This document shows positions 43,116-54,909 of a stretch of 64,000 nt of DNA, one piece after another. Each line of letters starts with the position of its first letter. Within the stretch, counting starts at the first letter, position 1. Source of the stretch: Graphiopsis chlorocephala (Eukaryota > Ascomycota > Dothideomycetes > Cladosporiales > Cladosporiaceae); assembly GCA_022828445.1 (NCBI GenBank), contig JAIZZJ010000005.1, positions 1,922,001 through 1,986,000 on the forward strand, read 5' to 3'. A program made the position numbers and the translations under genes. The notes below the pieces were generated by a model that saw nothing but the letters and a program-made list of their open reading frames with translations, did not search any database and had not been told where the DNA came from.

Positions 43116-45144
43116 TCACTTTTGTAGCACCTCATCGATGCCCATCCTCCTGCGTTTCCGCGGCGAGCGCAGCCGTCTCTTCTCGCTGTCTTCGTCGCTT
43201 TCGGAGCTGCGCTGTACGCCTGCTGTCGCTATTGCTGTGGAGGGAGGCTCGTGGATGGGCGGCATGCTCGAGGGTCCGGTGATGGGCGCTAGGGCTGAGG
43301 ATGAGGATATTGGTGGTAAGTGGGTGGTGTCGCGGGGCACGCTGGACGCTGGCGCGGGCATTATTGTTGTTGGCGTTGGGATGTAGAGCGAAGGCATTGT
43401 TGAGGGGTGGTCTGTCGTTGGGGGACGGCGGGGGTCAAGGATGGATGCTAGGATTGGTTGGGTAGGGAGGAAGTGGTGCGGCTGCTGTCGTTGTTGTTGT
43501 TGCTGGGCGTGTGGTTGTTGGATTTGTGGTTGTGGGAATGTTGGTGGGTAGTGGATTTGTGGTGGAGGGTACGTTCGCGAGAAGGAGGGTGCGCGTCGAT
43601 GCAAATAGCGAGGTTGCGGATGAGCCATTTCTACAGGGTAGTAGAACGATGGCGGAGCGGAGTGAACCAGAGTCTGTCGATGGTGTTCTCTCATAGCTTC
43701 TTCCGACGGCGGTAATGGTGGACCAAAAGAGTAAGGTGATGGTGCTTGAGGCTGGGGTTGTGGCGGCGGTGGTGCAGGTTCCGTTGGACGGAAACTTGGT
43801 AGCGTGATGACTGCAAAGTAAGTAGCTGCCTTTGCCAAACGCACCCGTGCCGGGAACGTTTGAGGGCCTCTCGACCCGGGCTTCAGCTGTACCCAAGTGT
43901 AAGTGTGGTCAGAGAAACCTCTCGTGAAACTCTCCACGTCGCTGTTCGCGACTCCGGCTAGAGGATCCTCGCCGCTCGACACAATGGGTGGAAGAAACGA
44001 AGGCTCTCGAGCCTCCCGCTCTCCTCTCAAACGTGACCGAATGGACATGAAGCTCTCTGCGTCAGCGGGAGCCGCAATCTCGTGGAGCCTGCTTCGTGTA
44101 AGGTCATTGTCGTCAGCCATGATTTGGCGGAAAGACTGATTGGCACGAATAATGACAAAATCTAGGTCGACCAAAGCTGTGGGAACTTCTGGTTCGATTT
44201 GAGGAGACATGACGAGATGAGCAGGTGGCTGATATGTCAAGGGCGTTTGAAATGGTGCCGGCGGTCTTGGGAGGAAACTTGGGGTTGGAGGACCATAGCT
44301 GGACGACTCTTCGCTTGTCATTGACTGGATCGATCTGAAAGACTCAGCACGCCGCTGGCGAGTAGCAGCTATGGGTCGTGTAGGCGTTGTCAATTGTGCT
44401 GTTGTGCTGGTTGGGGCGTTTGTAGCCGGCAACGATCGTTCACTGCTGAATTGAGCCTCATCACGTAATCGAGGTCGACCGCGCTTTTTGTGTGCAACAT
44501 CGTAGCAAGTATCCTTTGTTTGTTAGCTGGCGACCTTGCTTACGTTCAAGATTGATTACACTAACCTGTTTTCCGGAGGCGACACAACGTGCGCATGGCC
44601 GCTGCACGTCACAACTCAAGTGAGCACGTTTGCAGTTGACGCATGCTGACGCCACATGTGTTTTCGCCTTCCGAGCATCATGCGAGGTTGTACGCTGGTG
44701 TGAGATCGGAGGAGGTGGCGCATACTGCGTTGTAGCGAACTGACCAGATGCAGATCCGAATGTGACAGCACTTCCTAGGCCTGTAGCGAACGTTGCTGGT
44801 GGATGATAGGCCGGGACGTCAGAATTAGCAAGTCCGAAACTTGCAGATGGCGAAGTAGTCTGTTGCAAAGAATGCACTGGCGTGGAATAAGTGAGTGGCG
44901 GGTTCGTCGAAACCGGTAAGAACTGTTCGCCGCGGGTAGAAGGCAAGGTCAAGTCTGATGGTCGCCGTGATGGGGAAGGCGGGCTTGACATCGGCGGTGA
45001 GGGATAGCCTGATGTCGCTCCGTGGGCGGTGTCCCACAAGTGTGCTGATTTACGTCTGAGCGTGGCGTGTCGTAGAGAAACCTTGTTGTGGAAGGAGGGG
45101 CGCTGGTGGTGAGCGAGCGTGAGCAATGAAAATCCGTCAGTCAT
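43116..45144 (-). CDS. Zn(II)2Cys6 transcription factor with PAS-like domain
   Basis: Two exons on the minus strand (45144-44566, 44513-43116) encode 658 residues. The 52-nt intron has GTTAGT and ends CAAAG after a CTAAC site. The zinc cluster has Cys168, 171, 178, 184, 187 and 196, spaced C-x2-C-x6-C-x5-C-x2-C-x8-C. The intron falls between the fifth and sixth cysteines. A basic HKKRGRPRLRDE block follows. A PAS-like region lies at about 290-420 (VDLDFVIIRANQSFRQIM). The tail is rich in Pro/Gln with a basic C-terminal RSPRKRRRM. The start could also be at 44991 (MSSPPSPSRR). Such factors regulate metabolism or development; targets are unknown. Its 3.1-kb upstream gap is the longest in the window. 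Confidence 0.85.
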
Positions 45145-48100
45145 TGCTTCGCAGTGACGAGTCCAGATGGCACTTTGCAGCTTATGGTGGGTCAGCTTGG
45201 TGTATATGCTCTGCCAACGGCCCAAGTGATTGATTGGTAGTATTCAATCTCCAAGATCGTGTTCAGAATAACAGAAAGGATGCTAGGAGATGTAAAGCGA
45301 TCGTTGAGTGGTTCGCTGGCGCTTTTTGGAGGGAGATCGACCGGTGCTGGTCGCCTCGTTCAGGTGATAGTCAGTCCGGGCATGTTGCGGACTCTCTTTA
45401 GTCACGAAAGCGTTCAACACAATCCGGCGCTTCCTGGGAATTCTGTGGTCGAACAACGAATGACTGTAAAGTCTATGTAAGAAACAACAGGATGAGGGTT
45501 GACGTGGGGAAGTAGAAGGCTTGTGTTCAGCAAAGAGGTGGTGGTCGCAGAGCACGATTCCCGAAACACCTCGCGGCTCCGGAATTTCTCACCTTACATG
45601 TCGCCCCAAGCCCGCGGTCAAGCAATCGACTCTTCCCTGGATACACAGTACGCAGCGGTCCGCAGGATCTACGAACCTTTATTATTCCCCATAGTGATCT
45701 AAGTCATTTCTTGCCCATCGCTTTGCACGGGGCACTAGTCGTCTCCTACTCAGCATTCAAACTACAGATGAGTCTTGACGACTCCGGTCACGATTGCGGG
45801 CTCATGGGCGGTGCGCATAAGGCACACCGACGCTAGCGAGGTTCTCACTTAAGCTGGGACCCCCACTTTCACTGAGCAACAACAAAGAGATCATAGGAGA
45901 TCAACCGTATTCATGCATGTCAGTCGGGAACGCGTGTTAATTGCTTGCCTTGCTGGGTGGCAGACGCCCGCAGGAGCGCCTCAACCGTCATACCAATGGC
46001 AGGAAGACACAGCCCCTGCGAGATGATCGGCCTTGTTCCTGCTTACATTGGAAAAAGCTTGACGAGTTAGTGCTTGCATGACCGAGCCGGCTACTGATAG
46101 GATCATGCATGCCAGAATGCGCAATCCGGTGTCTCTGCCAAGAGCACGACAAAGTGGTTCCGGTGACTCGAGTGCTGCGTAGACCGAGACTCACTCCGTC
46201 AATAGGGTGGAATAAGGCACGGATGGCAGCAGGTTCTTAGTCACCCCAGCCGTGTTGCCTGCGTTTGCCCGTGTCGTCAAGACCAAGACAAACCACAGAC
46301 GGGGAGATCAAGCGCCGACCACCGATGATATGGCTTTCGACGGGCGAAAGTGAACACCCCCGGCATCCTTGAAGGCATCCCCCAGGCGGCCCCGCCATAG
46401 AGGGGTTGACGGGCAAGGCTAAAAGTCGATTCGACGGCGCGGGCCCAGGAGCTGTTACCAGCCGTTCGCGGGAAGACAAAGAGCAGTCTGACGGCTGCGG
46501 GTCTGTAGCCACCATTCTTAGCATACATATAGCGGCAATGCGCCGCTCGTGAGGCATGAGCTGTGATGCGCTGATGCCCTGATGCCGCAACGCTCAGACT
46601 GGGAAGAGATGGAGGTCTTTTCAGCATGGTAAAGGCCTAGGGCAATTCTGGGGGCGTCGATTCCAGTTGCCATTTGCGGCTGAGAACCCGAAAATGGCTT
46701 TCAGCGTAGCGAAAGCAATCTAGTTGTATCGCCAAAGAGCCCATCCAAGAGCAGCTACGGCGGAAAAGGCTGTGTCGCGGGCGCTCTGGTGTAGGATGGC
46801 CGGAAGGGCGTACGGAGATGGTGGTGATGGGTATGCAGGTGGTTGAGAGGAGCCGAATGCCGGACTTCAGAGCGGTTCTCCGCCGTGGGATCGCCGTTGG
46901 GTGCAGTCAGTGCACCGGTGGTGATGGATAGACCATGCTCATCTCTTCCTCCATCGCCGAGACGGTGCGGACGTGGCAGGTAGCAAAAATAACAGTGGCA
47001 CGTCGACGGTGCTGCCTGTTGATGCGTGTTGTGAAGCCGTGCAGGAAGAGGTGAAGTCGCTGTGCTGACATCTTGTCCGGCTTCCGCTCGGGAAGCCAAA
47101 CTCAAAACGTGCACTTGCATGACTGCTGTTGTCTGGAGGCTTCTTAGCCACCTTCTCTACAACAACCACAACAATGCCTCATCACGGCAGCCTCTCGTTT
47201 CTCACGCGATGAGAAGCAGTACGCGTTACTACTACTGCACCTCGTCCCAAACCCATGGTCATGTCTCGTAGGAATCATGCGTCTGCATAACGTACCAGGC
47301 ACTCCCAGGCCACCCCGAGTCGTCATTCGCTGACGTGCGATCGGTTTCATCTCATCCTACATTCAACGCTACATCTCGTCGTGACGCGTATGAGCTTACA
47401 AAAATCACTCGACACCGCCAACATCTAGCATGTCAGGCCATCATGCAGCTTCCAGCAATGCAGCTCTCAGCCACGCAACTGACAGCTCAAACTGCATCTT
47501 CGATATCAGAAAAGCTTCCAACATGCTCAAGCTTGTCTGCACTTGCATATACGAGACGTTTCAAATCGTGATTCGTGTGCACACACCATCTACGATCAAC
47601 GTTACTACAACCGCCGCTATTCTTCAGTCTCGGTAGGCAACAGAGATCGACCCAAGATAAAAGCCAACGGCCGGAGCTTTGCGTCGGAGTACCGTGGTTT
47701 GATCTGGACCCTAAACCTGATCTCCCGGTACGACTTTCCTTGAATGAGATACATTGCCGATCAAGAAACAATCATCCAGGCCACCCGTTTCTACCATCGT
47801 TCTTTTTTCGAAGCAAGAAAGATGCTTGGAACTCTCACTAGTTTCACTTCGCATCAACTCAGTTTGGCAGTTTGATGTCATGCTGAAGCTCCGGATCTCG
47901 ATTGTTGACCTGCACAGGTCGGCATTGTTCGAAGTGATATGTGCAATGAGTACCTGAATGTCGACGAGGAACCCTCAAGGTTCTGCTAAACATATTTTGA
48001 TCTGTTTCTGGTAAATTGTCAACCCATCCTGCTGACAACCGGATCGGTTCGAGATCTACGCACAGCACCTACATGGTAAGCATAATGTTCCAATCCACGA

Positions 48101-48249
48101 GCCCAACTGTAGCGGTGTAAGTACGGCTAGAACGATATGCTTCCTTCACGAAATACTGATAACAGAAGTTTAGCATCAGATATCCAGCCTGAATTCCGAC
48201 GATATCAACGAAAATCACTCCAGGAGAAACGCACGCACAATCTCACCAC
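45145..48249. other. 3.1-kb gene desert upstream of the transcription factor
   Basis: No coding gene is supported on either strand. Frames of 60-121 codons (for example minus 46237-46627 and 46755-47120) lack domains and splice signals. Parts near 46200-46500 are GC-rich. The stretch may hold distal regulatory sequence, a long 5' UTR or a noncoding RNA for the transcription factor, and the 3' flank of the DUF2264 gene at the right end. Confidence 0.45.
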
Positions 48250-50386
48250 CTACTTCACCTCCACCATCTCCTCAACCCACCCCGGTACAACAGGCTTCCT
48301 CGCCCACTCTTTCCTCCACCTCCCCTCCCACCCCTCCGCCGTAGCAGGCATACCAAACACCGCACTCAAAAACCACGTCGTCGACCCCGCCTTGAGATCC
48401 ATATACAACGTCGGCAACAATGTCCTCGCCTCAATCAAATTGCTGTTCGCATCCGCCGCACAAACGCCTCCCCTCCTCTCAATCCTCCCAACTTCCCTCG
48501 CGGACAAATGCCCCATCTCAAACACCGCCGAAGCGCCCAATCGCGAAGCAACGCAAGCACCAGAACCGCACTCAGCCGTGCCTTCATTCGGCGACTCCGC
48601 CGTGAATCCCGTCAGCATCCTCCCGTTAGAAGCTCTCGTTCCCAAAATCGCAAACCCGCCCTCAGCACTCATCAACTCCCGTCCCGTCGTGATCTTATGC
48701 ACGCGAAGATGCCAGTTCAGCGCCTCGTCCGTCGGCGGCAACAACCACGTCGTAACTTCCACATCGGCCCAGGGGTGCATGACAGAGTACAGAACCGGCT
48801 GTCCGTCTCTCTCCAGGATCTGTGCGTCTTCGACTTCGCGGCGCATTTTCCAAATTTCGCCGCCATCGTCGCTGAGCGCGAGGGCGGACTCGGGCACGAA
48901 TTGCTCGAGGGTGTAGCCGCCGGTGGGCACGGAGTAGCCAAAAGAGGCGCTGTAGGCGAAGTGCCCGTATTTGGCTTGGGTTGCTGTGAAGAAGAGTGTA
49001 AGTAAGTGGGGACGACCGAATGGTAGAGGTTCTTTTTCTCTTCGGGATGATTGAACGACTGACCTTTGAGCGGATAATGGCACTTCTGCCCCGAAGACAG
49101 CAAAAACGTATGTCCCCCCTTATGCACCATGATATGCAAAGGATGCTTCAGCGCCTTGACCGACGGCAACAACAAACCCTCCCCCTTCGTAAAAGGATGC
49201 TCCTCCTCCTCACTGCTCCAAAACGGGTGATTCTCCGGCTGCGCCAGCGCCGCAAACGCCAGCATGCACCAGTACGGCGAGCCCGGCGAATTGTACGGCT
49301 CCGCGAGGTAGTAGTTCGGGTACGTGTATCCAATGTTAAGCATACCGTTCGGCTGGAAAATGTGCGGGTGCTGGCTCCACCAGCGCAGGTTGCGGAGCAG
49401 CAGGCCTTTGGCCATGCCCCAGGTTAAGGGCGCTGGGGGCTCGACGTCTGCGAACGCGAGAGCGCTCCAGAAGCCGATTGTGGCGAAGCGGTAGGTCATG
49501 CTGCGTCCGAAGGGGATGGAGTGGCCGGAGGGGTCTTGGTAGTGGATGAAGTCTAGGGCGAAGGCTTTGGCGCGGTGGCGGTATTCTTCTGCTCGCGTGG
49601 GGTCTGTGTCGGAGGCGAGTTTGGCGTAGAGGAGTTGTAGGTATTGGATCGCGAACGAGCCGCTGTAGTAGTCCATCTGCGTGTATCCCGCTGGCCCATC
49701 GTTAGACCATCCGTCTCCGCGGTAGAAAGTGTCCAAGTGGTCCATGTCCGCGAAGATGCGGTCTTGGGAGTACGCCGCGCCGTTGGCTTTCAGTCCCAGA
49801 TTCGCAAACACACGGAACCACAGCCAGTTAGTATTCGGCATTTCTTTGTCGTTCATGGATCCGATCCAAGCAGCTACATTGCCTTTCTCCCGGTCGCTGA
49901 GAGGGTCCCAGAAGTCCTTGCCGGCTACAGCGAGCGTGAAACCGATGGGACACGACTCGACCATGCGCTGGTCGAGATCTTCCATGTTGCCCCAGAACTC
50001 GGGGCCTTCGGGGTCGGTGCCAGAGATGAGAGCCTTGACGAACAGGTGTGTTTTGCTGTATGTTGAGTTGCCGGCGAGAAGCGGCGCCAGGCCCCAGAGC
50101 GGTCGCGCGTAGCCTTCTATTTGGGCTGCTGTCTCGTCGACTGAAGCATGGTATCAGAAATCGGGCTTTGACGTAACTCACGCAAACTCTCATGAACCAG
50201 AAACTCACATCTAGTCCCCGTCCCACCGACTCTAACCATTGCACACTCCGGCGAGAAGCCCGCCTCGAGCGGATCGAGCAATGAAGCACACGCGTCGACT
50301 ACATCCTGACGGGTCTTGAGCGGGTTCTTGGAGAATGGGTGAGCAGGGAAAGGCTGGTTGGCCTCGGCGACGTTCATGGAAGGCAT
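48250..50386 (-). CDS. DUF2264-domain protein (candidate glycoside hydrolase)
   Basis: Three exons on the minus strand (50386-50209, 50140-49064, 48983-48250) encode 662 residues; the introns are 68 and 80 nt. Splicing rebuilds TRFDETAAQIEGYARPLWGLAPLLAG, the conserved DUF2264 start. The next ~350 residues are helical and aromatic, as in an (alpha/alpha) barrel (NTNWLWFRVFANLGL, GWSNDGPAGYTQMDYYSGSFA). The C-terminal ~250 residues are beta-rich, beginning with KYGHFAYSASFGYSV. No signal peptide is visible, so it is probably cytosolic. Some DUF2264 proteins are now grouped with uronic-acid-acting hydrolases; the substrate here is not shown. Donor 2 is GTCAGT, slightly unusual. Confidence 0.88.
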
Positions 50387-51624
50387 GTTGGAGCGTGTAT
50401 GTAGTGCATTCGACGGTGACGATGTACAGGAGATGGATTACGAAAGCACAATGGATAAAAAGAGAGAATGTGACCCAAACCTACCAACCTCTTGGTGCCA
50501 TCGCGGTGATCGCCTGGGCATTTGATAGCTTCAAATCGAGGCAAGGCACAACAAGGACAAGGACCAAGTATCGGCTATTGAACGCTGCGGGCAAGAAAGA
50601 GGTGGAGTCGCGCGAGGCGGGTAAATGCGTGCAGCTTCCATCTCTCCGTAAGTTTGCAAGGGTACGAACAGGAATCAAGTATGCACGAGACAGACAAACT
50701 TCCAGAACATCAACCGGAGGAATTCCACCCGAGCTGGTAAAAGTCGTGGAAACCGAACCGGAACTCGAACAAGTGATCATGAAAACCCAAAGACCTCACT
50801 TACTCACTTCGAACAGACATGAGCGACGTTTCAAAGCTCTCCAATATTATCATTCGAGGCATTCACACAAAGTCTCTCCGAACACAATCACACCAACCCT
50901 CGAATCAAGACGTTTTGCAACAGACTATCTTCAAGACGCCATCTCTAAACCATGCTCGTCTAATAACTAGAGTAATAACCAGAAGTACTCAGAGCACATA
51001 TAGAGGATCCTAATCGGTAGTCTCCAGCTGCATCATGACCCTCATGTTCCCAAGAGTAAATGAATCGACCATGCAATTCCCATCCGTCCATCATGAAAGT
51101 AGACAGGGAAACGTGGACAATAGAACAAGGCCTTATCGAACGAAAACGTAGAGCAGTATACATACATACAAAGCCGCAGCCGCCGTTGCAAGGAAAGAAG
51201 GAAGGAAGGAAGATGCAAGAAAAAGCAGCAGGCAAGTGAGTCTTTTTCGCTGTAACATGCAAACCAGACAGAGAAGAGAGGAAAACATCAAAATTTCCTT
51301 TTAACCCATTTCCTTTCCCTTTCTTTTGATTTTCCCAAAAAATGAAACACAATCGCTCGAGACGCTTCCATTTGTAATAACAAACAAGAAAAGTGTTCCT
51401 TTTTGGTCGTGCCCTCCTTCGTTCGTGCCAACTTCGTGTCGTCCCGATAGGACGCCAAATATCATACATCTGGCCTGAGAAGCCGGAGCATCCTTCGAAG
51501 GAGTCTCAGCTTCCCAAACCAGTCGAATCGAGGTGTTCGTCGTGTGTGTGTTGTATCATGTGATCCTCATGCCTTTGCCGCCACGCTCATGACCGTCCGT
51601 GTATCTTCGAGAAGACATCATGAT
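50387..51624. other. Intergenic stretch DUF2264 promoter / G3BP 3' flank
   Basis: This 1.24-kb tandem gap has no supported gene. The left part is promoter for the DUF2264 gene; the right part is AT-rich with A- and T-runs expected of the G3BP-like 3' UTR. Confidence 0.4.
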
Positions 51625-53469
51625 CTAAGCAGCAGGCGCACCGGCACCACCACGGCCCCTGGCAGCACCGCCGGCGCCGCCACGACCACCCCTCTGGCCG
51701 AAGCCACCGCGGTTGCCGTCGCCACGGAAGTTACCACGTCCGCCGCGCTGGCCTTGCTGGAAGTTGCCGCGCTGGCCGTTGAACTGCTGCTGCTGCTGGG
51801 TGCCAGGGCGGTTGGTGCGGCGCTCCTCGATCCAGAACTTCTCGTCGCCGATTTGGAAGGGGCTGGCGGCGAGGGCGTTCTTGTAGCCCTCGGGGGTCTT
51901 GAAGTCGACGAATGCACAGTTCTGTTGTGAAGTTAGTTAAAATAGTTTATTAGAAATCATGCGTGGTTGGGGCATCAAACCTTTGCGCGGTAGATGTCAA
52001 AGTAGTTGATCTCGCCAAACTGCGCAAGCTTCTCCTTCATCTCGGGGCCCTTGATGTTCTCCTGGACGTTCTTGATGTAGCCGCGAGGGTGGCTGGGCTC
52101 CTGCTGCTGTTGCTGCTGGCCGTTGACCTGGCGCGACTGCTGTCTGTTGTGGTTGCCACTAACAGCTGTCCACTCGTCGCCAGAAGTGGCGGCGGCGGGA
52201 GACACCTCACGCTGGGCAGCAGATGCAGAGGTTGCGGTAGTGGAAGACTGAGCGGGGGTAGCGGTGGGTGCTGACTTGGCAGCAGCGGGCTTTGCGGCCT
52301 GGGCGGGAGCAGCAGCAGGGGCAGCAGAGGGAGCAGCGGGCATGGCGACGCTCTTGTTGGCAGAGGCAGCCAGACTAGCCCACGTCTTGGGGACTGCAGG
52401 CTTCACAGGCGCAGGTGCGGCAGGTTTAGCAGCCTTGGGAGGCTCCTCAGTGACAGGTGTGGGCTCGGGGTCGCGAGGCTTCTCTTGCTCGACCTCGGCG
52501 GGTGTCTCTTCAGCAGCGGGCTGCTCGACTGCGGCCTCCTCCTTGGGCTCCTCAGCGCCGTTCACAGCTGGCGCGGACTTCTCGACCTTGGGCTCCTCCT
52601 TGGGCTCCTCCTTCTCCAAGACCTTCTCCTCGAGCTCCTTGTCCACAACCTGTGCAGCCTGCTCAACAGTAGCCTTGTCCTCAGAGCTGGGAAGAGTCTT
52701 GGGCTCGGTCTCCTCAGCGGTAGGCGCAGGCTCCTGGACTCCGCTGGCCTCGGCAGCCGGCTCTTGCTGGACCTCCTCAACCTCCTCGGCCTTGGTAGGC
52801 TCGGGCACAGCAGCCTCCTCCTCTTCCTCGATCATGTAGCGGAAGATGTCGTTCAGCACAAAGTAACCGTTAGTTTGCGTGGCGAGAACGAAAGTCTGAG
52901 TGAACTTCCTGTGGGGCTGCGACTTGTTGGAGATCTCGCCGATGACTTGGATGACGATGTTGATGTCGGAGGCCTGGGAATCGACGTTGGTGATGCGGAC
53001 CTTGCAGTCCTGGAACTCGAGCTCCTTTATCCTGTCGTTGATGGCCTGGCAGGCGTCAATGAATTGTCACGTGCGATATGCGGTTTGGTAAGGCTTACCC
53101 TCTGGCCGACGCAGACCTGCACCTTGTCGGTCTCGTTTCCTGACACGAACTGGGAACGCTTGTTGTAGTAGAGCTGTATTCCATCCATCAGCTCCTGACT
53201 CGATGCTCAAGACAAATCCTCTGTAAACTTACGTAGAGCTTCTCGGGTGTGCGGCTAAGAGTGGTGTAGTATTGCTCGACAAAGTACCATCCCACCTCAT
53301 CCTTGGGAATCTCAGACTGGGTGTTTGCGGAGGGAGCGGGAGGGTTGGAGGCGGTGGGAGCTTGAGTGTAGTTTTGCGATGCGTAGGCGTTGTTGGCTTG
53401 CTGCTGGTCGAAGCCGTGTTGCTGAGGCGCATAGTTGCCGTTGGGCATGGATGAGACTTCGGATGCCAT
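51625..53469 (-). CDS. G3BP-like RNA-binding protein (NTF2-like + RRM)
   Basis: Four exons on the minus strand (53469-53233, 53173-53099, 53045-51981, 51921-51625) encode 557 residues; the introns are 53-59 nt. The N-terminus is Gln/Asn-rich. The NTF2-like domain is at about 57-190 (VGWYFVEQYYTTL, then FVLNDIFRY). A long Glu/Ala/Pro-rich spacer follows, with a QQQQQ run. The RRM (GYIKNVQ ... RAKNCAFVDF) is split by the last intron just before RNP1. The C-terminus is a Gly/Arg (RGG) region. G3BP/Bre5-type proteins bind mRNA in stress granules and partner the Ubp3 deubiquitinase. The layout is diagnostic; exact role in this fungus is inference. Confidence 0.88.
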
Positions 53470-54909
53470 CTTGGTGGAAGAAGATTGGCGAAAGGTTATG
53501 TTGCGAGTGTTTGTTCAATGGTCACGAGATGGACTCGGGACTGATGTATGTGCAAACTAATGCTACGGTTAGTATGCGACTCTGTGTTTTGTGGGATATG
53601 CACAGCAATGAAGCATACCAGTGTGTGGATGTGCGTGAAGTTGCAGGTGTGGTTGACGCAATGAAGCAAGAGGGATTAGTGGTAATGGAAGTGAGGCGCG
53701 GCGATGCGATGAGGGTAGTGGTGTGATGGTGATGGCGGGAAGGGTTGTGTATTTGTCGGTGCTATCTGTGTTCTCGGGCACAGCTCAGAGGAGGCCACAC
53801 GACCGTGCGAGCTTGAGAGAGCAAATCTTAGCGTGAACATGTTGCACGGACGGCAGGCGCCGGCTAACCCTAAATTCGTCCCCCGTTCACTCACTTGCTG
53901 GATGCAACCACATGTAAGTCACATATACATATAGGTATTGGGTTGAGTTGGAAAAAAAACCTGTCAAGCTATCTGAACGAGTCCGCCTACTGCGTTTCTA
54001 TTAAGTTCACAGCACAACAAAACTATCTTGATCTCAAAACAAGCCAGGTAACCAGCCGGGCACAAGGAGAACAACAAGCTTGTGAAAACACAAACACAAC
54101 ACACCATCACTACTCGAACGCAAAACCCTAAATCTAGGTATCGCCGTGATGAATGTTTCCTGGCTCTGAGCGCGAAGGCAAAAGTGTGCCGCGTGAAGTT
54201 TTCCCCTCCCCATCGGCCACGGGAATGAGCCGACGACGTACATAATCAACTCTGAGGTACTGTACCAGAAACGCGGTCGTTTGATAGGTTCGGCGACAAC
54301 GGCAGTACATCAATAAGAGAGATCGAGCTATCTAGCTAAGAGATGAAAGTCTCCCGAACAGCTCACAGCTTACCTAATGCCTATATATAGGTCGTAGCCT
54401 CTATCTAGGTAGAGAAATTTCGTTCGAGATATGCAAGTTGAGTGAATAACAGCAACATAAAGTAATCAGGGTATCTGTCCCGTCCATCCCATCCATCCAT
54501 CCGGATCTAAAACGAGAGAAAAAAAGGCGCCACGGATCCAAGCACCACCCAATAACCATATCAGCCCCTCAATCTCCCTGCCTCTGCTTATATTCACTCC
54601 CCAAAAGTGGGTTTCTGTTTTTTTGTTAGTTAGTTATTTTGTTTGTTGTTGTGATATATAATCCCCGATCCTAAACATCGGGAATGAAGAGAACCAAAAG
54701 AAGAAAAAAAACCCGATCCATCCTCCAAATGCTAGTTAGTTAGTTAATGTCCCCAAAACGCTCGTCTCAAACAAAAACCCACCAACCAACCAACCAACCA
54801 ACCAATGCAAATCCTTCCCAAAACACCCGTGAACAAACGTCAAACAGACCCAACCAAACTAATCCGATCTCCCAACATGATCGATCTCACCGTGGAACAA
54901 CTTGAAACC
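53470..54909. other. Intergenic stretch upstream of G3BP-like gene
   Basis: This 1.44-kb stretch has no supported gene. It contains two telo-box-like sites (CTAACCCTAAA at 53864-53874 and AACCCTAAA at 54124-54132). A (CCAA)n run at 54781-54805 lies in the 3' flank of the WD40 gene. Confidence 0.4.

Noticed and set aside
46237..47120. Frames of about 115-120 codons on the minus strand in the gene desert
   Set aside because: Low-complexity, no recognisable motifs and no neighbouring splice sites that extend them.
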